Of a stretch of 29,037 bases of DNA, positions 13,900 to 20,118 are shown one piece after another (positions within the stretch are counted from its first letter, which is position 1; each line of letters starts with the position of its first letter). This DNA is from CAYLXU01 sp964388055. GTDB lineage: Bacteria > Patescibacteriota > Minisyncoccia > UBA6257 > JACRHW01. A model generated the notes under the pieces. The model saw only the letters and a list, made by a program, of their open reading frames with translations, searched no databases and was not told the DNA's origin. The position numbers and the translations under genes are program-made. Where the stretch lies: the NCBI GenBank assembly GCA_964388055.1, contig CAYLXU010000007.1:1-29037 (forward strand). The letters run 5' to 3'.

Positions 13900-14889
13900 T
13901 TATGAAGTTGGGTAAATACACTCTTCTGGGGCTTTATCGCCCCGTAAACGAACAAATTGCGGATGTCGCAACGCGCCAGAAGGAAATCTTCTCTGGTACT
14001 CAACCTGAACAACTAATGGATATGTTGCATGAGCAAAATCTTCACGCTCTGCATCGCTAAAACCACCACCAACCTCGCCACATGAAACCATCTCTCCCGT
14101 CTGTGGATCTATCTGAGCAAGATATAATTTCCCCATTCTATCCTTGTTCTTTCCTGTTCCATACGTAAAACGCGTAGCTATGAAGTCATCCTCAAAATGA
14201 GGTTTCCACTTCCAACACCCATCGGGACGAATAGGCTGATCCTTCCTCCCATCAAGTCGAAAAGCAGTTGGCTTTGTCCCATCGTAAAGAACGAGACCCT
14301 CCCACCCTTCTCTAAGAACCTGTTTCCGCGCCTTATTAAAGGAACAACTAAGTACAGGGACAGGGGAGATTGAAGAAACATGGGAACTGTTTTGATGTCC
14401 GCCAAACAAAGACTTAAGCATGTAAAGACGCTCCCTATATGGCTTGTCCGAAGTTATTCGTCCCTCCCAAATAATAGGGTCAAAAATCATATACACGGCC
14501 TTACCAGCTTCGCTCTGAAGTGCGATAGCAGCCTCTGGCTTCGACTTCGCAATGCGGGTAAGCATCTCGAACTCATCCCGACCACTATTATCGACCAACA
14601 TCTCTCCATCAAAAAGAAAGTCTCCTGTAGGCAACCCTAGCCGCAAAAAGTCTTCACAAATATGGGGATATAATGCAGTAACATCTTCGATCCCACGAGT
14701 ATAGATCCTTACACGAGAGGAGGAAACCACTACTAAATGGCGATACCCATCTCTTTTGCGCGTGATGATCAAATCTCCTTGCTGCTCAAGTTCATACACC
14801 TTGCGATCTTCAACGCTGTGTTTTGGTTTAGCCGGAACAAAATTCTTATCAAGAGGATCGAGAGAAAAGGGGAGTATGTGCTGTAACAC
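13900..14889 (-). CDS. ATP-dependent DNA ligase, minimal two-domain form
   Basis: 329 residues from GTG at 14889, fixed by the strong AGGAGGTG 5 nt upstream. Joins nicks using ATP through a lysyl-AMP intermediate. Motif I is KRDGYR at residues 45-50 with Lys45 as the adenylated residue; motif III-like FDGEML at 94-98; motif IV EGLVLYD at 197-203; motif V WKWKP at 226-230. An OB-fold domain follows (GKLYLAQIDPQTGEMVSCGEVGGG and the VQVEYQRRFPSGALRHPQFVRLRGDK end), as in LigC/LigD ligase domains. There is no N-terminal DNA-binding domain. Bacterial replication normally uses NAD-dependent LigA, so this is an accessory repair or phage-derived ligase. Its promoter is divergent from the lipoprotein gene. 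Confidence 0.9.
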   Translation of the reverse strand: MLQHILPFSLDPLDKNFVPAKPKHSVEDRKVYELEQQGDLIITRKRDGYRHLVVVSSSRVRIYTRGIEDVTALYPHICEDFLRLGLPTGDFLFDGEMLVDNSGRDEFEMLTRIAKSKPEAAIALQSEAGKAVYMIFDPIIWEGRITSDKPYRERLYMLKSLFGGHQNSSHVSSISPVPVLSCSFNKARKQVLREGWEGLVLYDGTKPTAFRLDGRKDQPIRPDGCWKWKPHFEDDFIATRFTYGTGKNKDRMGKLYLAQIDPQTGEMVSCGEVGGGFSDAEREDFAHATYPLVVQVEYQRRFPSGALRHPQFVRLRGDKAPEECIYPTS

Positions 14890-14928
14890 TACGCCACCTC
14901 CTATCTTTAGTGTTTATGTGCTGAAAAT

Positions 14929-14957
14929 AAAATACTTTAAAAATGATAAATCGTCAA
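14929..14957 (-). promoter_or_regulatory. Promoter of the DNA ligase gene
   Basis: Minus strand TTGACG (14952-14957), 17-bp spacer, TATTTT (14929-14934). Back-to-back with the lipoprotein promoter, 16 bp away. Confidence 0.55.
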
Positions 14958-14973
14958 GGTTTTGCTCGAGACA

Positions 14974-15003
14974 TTGACGGAATATTGGATATAGGGTTAT
15001 ATA
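14974..15003 (+). promoter_or_regulatory. Promoter of the lipoprotein gene
   Basis: TTGACG (14974-14979), 18-bp spacer, TATATA (14998-15003). The -35 hexamer is identical to that of the divergent ligase promoter. Leader about 28 nt with AGAAGGGTGG before the ATG. Confidence 0.5.
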
Positions 15004-15038
15004 GATCTGGTCATTGAAAACAGAAGGGTGGATAAAAA

Positions 15039-15962
15039 ATGAAGCTCATTGTACTGCTTCTCTCTTACACACTCCTTGCATGCCCCCAACCAGAAAGGGT
15101 GGTTCAGAAAACCACACAACAAATTCTAGAAACAAAAGCTTTTAGCTACAACGCAAAAATAAATATTACTATCTTCGCAAACGATAAGGGATCAATTTTT
15201 TTAAAAATGGCGGGAGACTATAACAATGAAACGCCACAAGGATCTCTTACGCTCACCGTGGGGATTGAACCAGATACCATAATCCTGGATCTAGAAACAC
15301 GAATGGTTGACTCTAAGCTTTATTTTCGACTCTCCCAACTCTCTGAGAAACTTTTTCCTAAATCATTTTCTGATCCATGTAAAAAAATTTTAAGCCAGTG
15401 GGTTGTTGTTGATATGGGGGCCATAGAGACACTTGAAGAAATCAGAAACATGGCCACCACTCAAGAGTTTCGAAAACTTCTAGAAGAAAAGCTTGGACAA
15501 ATTAAAGATGTCTGTATTCGCTCAAATCTTCTCACCATCACCCACGTATTTGAAAACAGGGAAAACCCTCTTCAAGAGGAAGTCTATCATTACGCCTTTA
15601 CTCTTAATAAGGAAAATCTTGTGGAGCTCCTTGGAATATTGACATGGATCACTGAGGGAAGATCCCCGACGGAAGAAGAGATGTCCTTCATTGTTGCATT
15701 GGTAAACGAGATAAAAGTACTCTATGGAGAGCTTTGGATTGACCCGGAAACAATGAACCTTCAAAAACTTCTTTCACGTGGTGTATTTCTTGTGCGAGAT
15801 CAAGGAAGGAAGATATACGTACACCTTGATGTTTCTGCTTCGTTCAAAAACTTCAACATGCCCGTTGTGGTCGAAAAACCTTCGGATGCGAAATCACTCG
15901 AAGAAATTTTTGAACCCAAAAAGATGCCAACAGACATGCCAGAAGACGATTACAACCACTGA
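15039..15962 (+). CDS. Hypothetical lipoprotein with LolA/LppX-like character
   Basis: 307 residues. MKLIVLLLSYTLLAC is a lipoprotein signal with lipobox LLAC; Cys15 would be lipidated. The mature part starts with PERVVQKTTQQILETKAFSYNAKINITIF, a helix leading into a strand, as in LppX/LprG/LolA-like carriers (average induced polarisation of beta strands with a helix lid). Two Cys (DPCKKIL and KDVCIRS) may pair. The end is acidic and disordered. I cannot name a family with certainty; the layout fits a membrane-anchored lipid- or ligand-binding protein on the cell surface. Strong Shine-Dalgarno sequence, own promoter and terminator: a single-gene unit. Confidence 0.75.
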   Translation: MKLIVLLLSYTLLACPQPERVVQKTTQQILETKAFSYNAKINITIFANDKGSIFLKMAGDYNNETPQGSLTLTVGIEPDTIILDLETRMVDSKLYFRLSQLSEKLFPKSFSDPCKKILSQWVVVDMGAIETLEEIRNMATTQEFRKLLEEKLGQIKDVCIRSNLLTITHVFENRENPLQEEVYHYAFTLNKENLVELLGILTWITEGRSPTEEEMSFIVALVNEIKVLYGELWIDPETMNLQKLLSRGVFLVRDQGRKIYVHLDVSASFKNFNMPVVVEKPSDAKSLEEIFEPKKMPTDMPEDDYNH

Positions 15963-15970
15963 TAAAAACA

Positions 15971-15997
15971 AACCCCTCGAAGAGGGGATTTATTTTT
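15971..15997 (+). terminator. Intrinsic terminator of the lipoprotein gene
   Basis: CCCCTC/GAGGGG stem, 3-nt loop GAA, followed by ATTTATTTTT, 10 nt after the stop. Confidence 0.85.
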
Positions 15998-16034
15998 CTA
16001 AACAGAGAAGAGCCACAATGGACATTATGACACG

Positions 16035-17414
16035 TCACAATGTTTCGGAGAGTTTCTTGGCAACTTTCCACACATCACCCGCACCGATCGTAATCACCAC
16101 AGAATTTTTTAAATCGCTTTTTTCTAAAACTTTGTTTACGCATACTAATGCATTTTCCAAGTTGCGTGCGTATTCAACAATGGTGGGGGAGTGAGCTCTT
16201 ATTTTTTTAATCAAATCTTTTGAGCTGATTTTGCCTTTTTTCTCACGCGCTGATCCGTACACCTCTAGAACTACAACATGGTCTGCGTGATTAAAGGATT
16301 GTGCAAAGTCATCAATCAATGCTTCGGTACGAGAAAATGTATGAGGATGAAAAATGGCAATAATTTTCTTCTTGGGAAATTTTTTTCGCGCAGCAGAAAG
16401 TGTTGCTTGTACTTCAGTGGGGTGATGCGCGTAGTCATCAATCACAATTGGATTTTTTTTCTTTATGATCTCAAACCTTCTGCTTGTTCCGTGAAATTTC
16501 AAAATCCCATCTTTTATTTTTTTATCACCCACACCCAATACTTTTCCAAGGGTATACACCGCAGCACTATTCAATGCGTTATGATCTCCCGCGAGCGATG
16601 TTTCGAGTGTAATTTCTTTTTTGTTCTTATGTGTGAGTGTGAAAGATTGCCGCACACCTTCTTCAGAAGATGGGAAAAGACGCACATCATTCTTTGCTCT
16701 ATGCCCGTAAAATATTTTTTGACATCGCGCCACCTTCGCAACGTCGCGGACATCATCATTATCTCCAAACGCAATAAGATATCCGTCTCGAGGAATACGC
16801 TTCACAAATTCACGAAATGTATTTTTATATGATTCAAAATCAGGAAAGTAATCAGGATGATCATATTCGAGATGTGTGAGTACAACCACCTTCGGATTAA
16901 AATGGGAGAGTTTGTTTTGATATTCATCTCCTTCAATTACCCAATATTTTTTCTTTCCCACAATTGCATTTGTACCCCACGCGCGAACACGTGACCCGAC
17001 CACTACCGTAGGATCCAATCTCGCCTCGCGCAATACACTTCCCGCAAGTGCAGTAGTTGTCGTCTTTCCATGTGTCCCCGTAATAACAATTCCATAATGT
17101 CCGTGATTAAAAACCTCGCCCAACATCTCCGCATAAGAAAAAATTTTTATGCCATCTTTCTTAAGATACGCAAATTCAGGATTGTTTTTTTCATTATAGG
17201 CAGAAGATGCAACGTACACGTCAGCCACGTGCTGCACCACGTTATTCTTGTTGAATCCCTCGAATACTTTTATCTTTAGTTTTCGAAGTACCTCATCGGT
17301 GAAAAACTTTTCACTTACATCTGACCCAACGACCTCATACCCATTCGCCTTAAGCAACTGCGCAAGCGCAGTCATGCCAACCCCCTTAATACCAATAAAA
17401 TATGCTTTCTTCAT
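16035..17414 (-). CDS. murC: UDP-N-acetylmuramate--L-alanine ligase
   Basis: 459 residues. Adds L-Ala to UDP-MurNAc in peptidoglycan synthesis, cytoplasmic. The N-terminal Rossmann domain has the Mur signature FIGIKGVGMTALAQLL; the ATP loop is GTHGKTTTTALAGSVL at residues 113-128; the EGDEYQNKL segment and the HLEYDHPDYFPDFESY segment are the carboxylate-binding and metal regions; RRFE and the IDDYAHHPTEV stretch mark the C-terminal domain with the H-H-P-T-E motif shared by MurC and Mpl. MurC is preferred over Mpl by context, but Mpl is hard to exclude. No Shine-Dalgarno sequence. An extended -10 lies 75 bp upstream. The gene sits between the two parS clusters. Confidence 0.9.
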   Translation of the reverse strand: MKKAYFIGIKGVGMTALAQLLKANGYEVVGSDVSEKFFTDEVLRKLKIKVFEGFNKNNVVQHVADVYVASSAYNEKNNPEFAYLKKDGIKIFSYAEMLGEVFNHGHYGIVITGTHGKTTTTALAGSVLREARLDPTVVVGSRVRAWGTNAIVGKKKYWVIEGDEYQNKLSHFNPKVVVLTHLEYDHPDYFPDFESYKNTFREFVKRIPRDGYLIAFGDNDDVRDVAKVARCQKIFYGHRAKNDVRLFPSSEEGVRQSFTLTHKNKKEITLETSLAGDHNALNSAAVYTLGKVLGVGDKKIKDGILKFHGTSRRFEIIKKKNPIVIDDYAHHPTEVQATLSAARKKFPKKKIIAIFHPHTFSRTEALIDDFAQSFNHADHVVVLEVYGSAREKKGKISSKDLIKKIRAHSPTIVEYARNLENALVCVNKVLEKSDLKNSVVITIGAGDVWKVAKKLSETL

Positions 17415-17487
17415 ACCCGGTTATTACAATTTCGATTCGTAAAACGACATTTTTAAATAGCTCATGTGTGATCTATACATAGTCGAG

Positions 17488-17496
17488 ATTATAGCA
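17488..17496 (-). promoter_or_regulatory. Extended -10 promoter of murC
   Basis: TGCTATAAT on the minus strand: perfect TATAAT (17488-17493) with the upstream TG of an extended -10. Predicted leader about 67 nt. The stretch 17500-17630 shows no gene. Confidence 0.55.
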
Positions 17497-17640
17497 AAAA
17501 ATGGTGTTCTTCTCTGTGCGTGAGCGCATATCGAAGTTGTAAAACCAGGCATGCTGCAATAAACACATATGATATAACACGAAGCCTATACACAAAACAA
17601 ATCCCTTACCTACATACATAGATGAGGTACAAAGAAAAAA

Positions 17641-17656
17641 TGTTTCACGTGAAACA
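17641..17656. promoter_or_regulatory. Perfect 16-bp parS site
   Basis: TGTTTCACGTGAAACA, identical to the canonical chromosomal ParB/Spo0J site. The flanks (GTACAAAGAAAAAA before, TTTCG after) resemble those of the 52-bp repeats, so it may be a diverged copy of the same unit. Confidence 0.9.
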
Positions 17657-17660
17657 TTTC

Positions 17661-17708
17661 GTGAAACATCTTGACAATGTGTTTCACAAAATGTGAAACA
17701 TGTTTCAC
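17661..17708. promoter_or_regulatory. ParB half-site cluster next to the perfect parS
   Basis: Half-sites GTGAAACA (17661-17668), TGTTTCAC (17680-17687) and the everted palindrome GTGAAACATGTTTCAC (17693-17708). It reaches within 11 bp of the stop of the following minus-strand gene. Confidence 0.7.
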
Positions 17709-17718
17709 GGCGCGGTAA

Positions 17719-19197
17719 TCAAAGTGTCTTGCGCACATAATAGTCCACCGGTGCAAAATCATCAGTAAGAATCGGTGTGTCATTTTCTACCTCTCCTTTC
17801 CATATCTGTTGCAAATATCCATTAATCTCCTCGTTGTCACTCTCAAAACTTGGAGACACGTCTGACTTTAGCGCGACCAGTATAATATTTTGTACGCGCG
17901 CGTTCTCTAATTTTCTTACAGGAAATAAATACACCTGAGGAAACACACTCTTGTATGTGGCATATTCAGCACGTAAAAATTCTCCCTGAACACCATTAAT
18001 AGAAGAAATGATATTAATAATCGCGACCCCGTCGTCATGTAATGCACCAAATATTTTTTCCGTCGCCTCCCTTGTAGTGAGTTGATAGGGGATAGAATAA
18101 AGAGCATGAAACGCATCTCCAAAAATAACATCATATTTATTGCGAGTTGTGTTTAAAAACGCTCTCGCATCCTCGTGAAAAATATTCAACCTTGGATCGT
18201 CTTTGAGATTAAAATAGCGTCGAGCTAACGCCGTTACCCCTTCATCAATCTCCACCACATCAAGATACGCGTTGGGATATTGTTTTAAATAATCTCTTGG
18301 ATATGTATACCCCGCACCACCTATCACAAGGGATTTTTTAATCTCCGGCTTGAAATGTTTTGCGATACGATAAAACTTGGTGTAGTCGAACACCAAGTCA
18401 TCCTCTCCTTCTAGAAAAATGGCAGATTGCGTTCCAAACGGATCAAATGCCATGTTAAGAGTTTCTCTCTGTGTCTTAGAATCAACGCCCTTATAAATAA
18501 ACACTCTGCTATATTTTGTATCTACATCAGCAACAAGAGATTTACCATACACAAGATGGGTACCGTTTTTAAAAAATAAAACGGTAAGAAAAAGTGCTAT
18601 AAAAATTAATTTAGTTTTTAAAAACTTTTTTGAATCAACAGCAACCGCAACAAGAAGAAGGGTAAGCGCAAGTAAGATCAAAATTCTCTCCGAGCCAACA
18701 TGAGGAATAAGAAGAAAACCTCCAAAGAATGTGCCAAAAATACTCCCAACAGTAGAAAGCGCATATAAATTTCCCGCCGTTGTTCCAGCAGTGTTTACGT
18801 TTTCTAATTTAAGCTTTAAAGCATAGGGAGAAATCATCCCCAACAACACGCTTGCCGGGGCAAATAAAATAAGCGCTGAAAAAAACGATGCAAATTCTAT
18901 GCTTATCAAGCCCTGAAATGGGACAAGCACCATTCCTTTCATAAAAAGAGTGAACGCAATGAGGAGAGCAGAGAAAAAAATAATCAACGAAAAAACTTCA
19001 ATGCGAGGATTGTTGTCAGCCATTCTTCCACCAAACCAATATCCAAAACTTAGGCTTCCCAAAATCACCCCAATCAAACTAGTCCATACAAAAATAGAGG
19101 TACCTAAATAGGGGGCCAATATCCTCGAGCCAACAAGCTCAAAAATCATCACCACTGCCCCACATAAAAATACTGAGTATTCTAACTTATATCTCAT
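17719..19197 (-). CDS. Membrane-anchored spermidine-synthase-like protein
   Basis: 492 residues. Residues 1-210 form about seven membrane helices starting YSVFLCGAVVMIFELVGSRI, the fused-MFS part seen in many bacterial spermidine-synthase homologues. The cytoplasmic C-terminal half is a Rossmann methyltransferase-like domain: VIGGAGYTYPR (291-301) binds the cofactor, VVEIDEG (314-320) holds the acidic ribose contact, HEDARAFL (341-348), then IFGDAFHALYSIP (358-370) replaces the usual D-x-x-D-P loop of true SpeE. Absence of the second Asp suggests it may not make spermidine. AGGAGA lies 4 nt before the ATG. Confidence 0.85.
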   Translation of the reverse strand: MRYKLEYSVFLCGAVVMIFELVGSRILAPYLGTSIFVWTSLIGVILGSLSFGYWFGGRMADNNPRIEVFSLIIFFSALLIAFTLFMKGMVLVPFQGLISIEFASFFSALILFAPASVLLGMISPYALKLKLENVNTAGTTAGNLYALSTVGSIFGTFFGGFLLIPHVGSERILILLALTLLLVAVAVDSKKFLKTKLIFIALFLTVLFFKNGTHLVYGKSLVADVDTKYSRVFIYKGVDSKTQRETLNMAFDPFGTQSAIFLEGEDDLVFDYTKFYRIAKHFKPEIKKSLVIGGAGYTYPRDYLKQYPNAYLDVVEIDEGVTALARRYFNLKDDPRLNIFHEDARAFLNTTRNKYDVIFGDAFHALYSIPYQLTTREATEKIFGALHDDGVAIINIISSINGVQGEFLRAEYATYKSVFPQVYLFPVRKLENARVQNIILVALKSDVSPSFESDNEEINGYLQQIWKGEVENDTPILTDDFAPVDYYVRKTL

Positions 19198-19253
19198 ACT
19201 ATCTCCTATGAATTATAAACCACATTCATTCTACACAGAACCCTTTTCCAGTG

Positions 19254-19285
19254 TTATAAAAACCCCTTCAGTGGGGTTTTTATAA
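19254..19285 (-). terminator. Terminator after the 119-residue gene
   Basis: Perfect 13-bp stem TTATAAAAACCCC/GGGGTTTTTATAA with a 6-nt loop, usable on both strands. It isolates the small gene at 19295 from the spermidine-synthase-like gene. Confidence 0.9.
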
Positions 19286-19294
19286 CAGGACAAA

Positions 19295-19654
19295 TTATGT
19301 ATCAACCTCTTTCTTTAAAAGATTAATAACCTTCTCTCGCAACCCATATTCTTCGGGAATGCGACGCAGATAATATTGCAATGTTTCAATAAATTCATTT
19401 GTAGTCATAATAGCTTTACGCTCTTCCTTGGTAAAAAACTTCTGTAGTTTCCCGCGCGCTTCATCGATACACTGAATCACTTCATCGACTTGATACTCTT
19501 TTTCTCCCTCTCCGTGTATCACAGAAAGTATTTTAAGTTCCTTCTTTAAAGCATCGAAAGAGTCTATGCCTTGAAACGGTGCCTCTGTTTTCGTCGCCCC
19601 CACTGCTTCTTGTTGTCTCTTTGTAGAAGCAGGAATTTGTTTTGGTTGTTCCAT
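19295..19654 (-). CDS. Hypothetical helical protein, 119 residues
   Basis: Not recognised. The first 28 residues are polar and disordered (MEQPKQIPASTKRQQEAVG). The rest is predicted helical with heptad-like Leu/Ile spacing (FDALKKELKILSVIHGEGE, VDEVIQCIDEARGKLQKFF, FIETLQYYLRRIPEEYG, EKVINLLKKEVDT). A small cytoplasmic helical bundle, perhaps an adaptor, is likely. No Shine-Dalgarno sequence. Single-gene unit with its own terminator. Confidence 0.7.
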   Translation of the reverse strand: MEQPKQIPASTKRQQEAVGATKTEAPFQGIDSFDALKKELKILSVIHGEGEKEYQVDEVIQCIDEARGKLQKFFTKEERKAIMTTNEFIETLQYYLRRIPEEYGLREKVINLLKKEVDT

Positions 19655-19721
19655 GAAAAAGTTAGGCCAAACAAAAGATTTAAATGAATACTCCTCGGCT
19701 TACTCTTCAAAACTTTGGACA

Positions 19722-19740
19722 GTGGACGGTACAGGACTCG
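19722..19740 (-). repeat. Truncated copy of the tRNA-Val 3' end
   Basis: GTGGACGGTACAGGACTCG is repeated exactly at 19852-19870, where it forms the acceptor and T-arm end of tRNA-Val. The copy is cut at the T-loop. Direct orientation, 130 bp apart. Confidence 0.85.
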
Positions 19741-19818
19741 GTCACAACTTTTTTGCTTCGCAAAAAGTCGCGACCCCGCCTCCCCCGATAGTCATCGGGG
19801 TCCGGCTTTCGAGTCCTG
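19732..19818. repeat. Nested palindromic element beside tRNA-Val
   Basis: Outer arms CAGGACTCG (19732-19740) and CGAGTCCTG (19810-19818) enclose two hairpins: a long imperfect one with loop TTC (19740-19775, GGTC...GACC) and a perfect CCCCGAT/ATCGGGG (19783-19800). The whole would fold as a three-way junction. Confidence 0.75.
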
Positions 19819-19853
19819 GCGCAAACAAATAAATTTGCTTACTTACCCTCGGT

Positions 19854-19925
19854 GGACGGTACAGGACTCGAACCTGTGACCCTCTCGGTGTAAACGAGAT
19901 GCTCTACCAACTGAGCTAACCGTCC
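19854..19925 (-). tRNA. tRNA-Val (UAC)
   Basis: 72 nt. Acceptor GGACGGT/ACCGTCC, D-arm GCTC/GAGC, anticodon stem TCTCG/CGAGA with loop TTTACAC giving anticodon TAC, T-arm ACAGG TTCGAGT CCTGT. No CCA in the gene body, although ACCG follows by chance. Its surroundings are heavily rearranged; see the repeats around it. Confidence 0.95.
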
Positions 19926-19946
19926 AAAGTTTTGAAGAGTGTAAAC

Positions 19947-19992
19947 GGAGAAAATAAAGACCTTTATTTTCTCCTCCAACGAACTGAGCTAA
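19947..19992. repeat. Long hairpin plus D-arm fragment upstream of tRNA-Val
   Basis: A perfect 13-bp stem GGAGAAAATAAAG/CTTTATTTTCTCC with a 2-nt loop (19947-19974), then AACTGAGCTAA (19982-19992), an 11-bp repeat of the tRNA-Val 5' end (19909-19919). No T-run follows the hairpin, so it is not a plain terminator. Confidence 0.65.
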
Positions 19993-20043
19993 GCATGCCT
20001 TTTATGTATTTCAAAATAAAACATTTTTCCCAAAAAATCAATA

Positions 20044-20076
20044 TACATTGACACGGCGCATTGTTCAATGTAATAT
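20044..20076 (+). promoter_or_regulatory. Strong promoter with overlapping inverted repeat
   Basis: TTGACA (20048-20053), 17-bp spacer, TAATAT (20071-20076). The inverted repeat TACATTGA (20044-20051) and TCAATGTA (20065-20072) covers the -35 and the edge of the -10, a good layout for a repressor operator. Confidence 0.75.
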
Positions 20077-20118
20077 ACTTTCGGCAGCTCATCGACAACC
20101 AGAAAGGGGTGTCATCAC

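Larger units (their letters stand above)
19702..19940. repeat. 19-bp inverted repeat framing the tRNA-Val locus
   Basis: ACTCTTCAAAACTTTGGAC at 19702-19720 and its exact reverse complement at 19922-19940. The right arm holds the first 4 nt of the tRNA gene and its upstream flank, so the left arm is an inverted copy of the tRNA 5' flank. Confidence 0.9.

Noticed and set aside
19681..20040. Integrated prophage or genomic island at tRNA-Val
   Set aside because: The repeats are only 130 bp apart with no integrase or cargo between them; only a remnant or a local rearrangement can be claimed.
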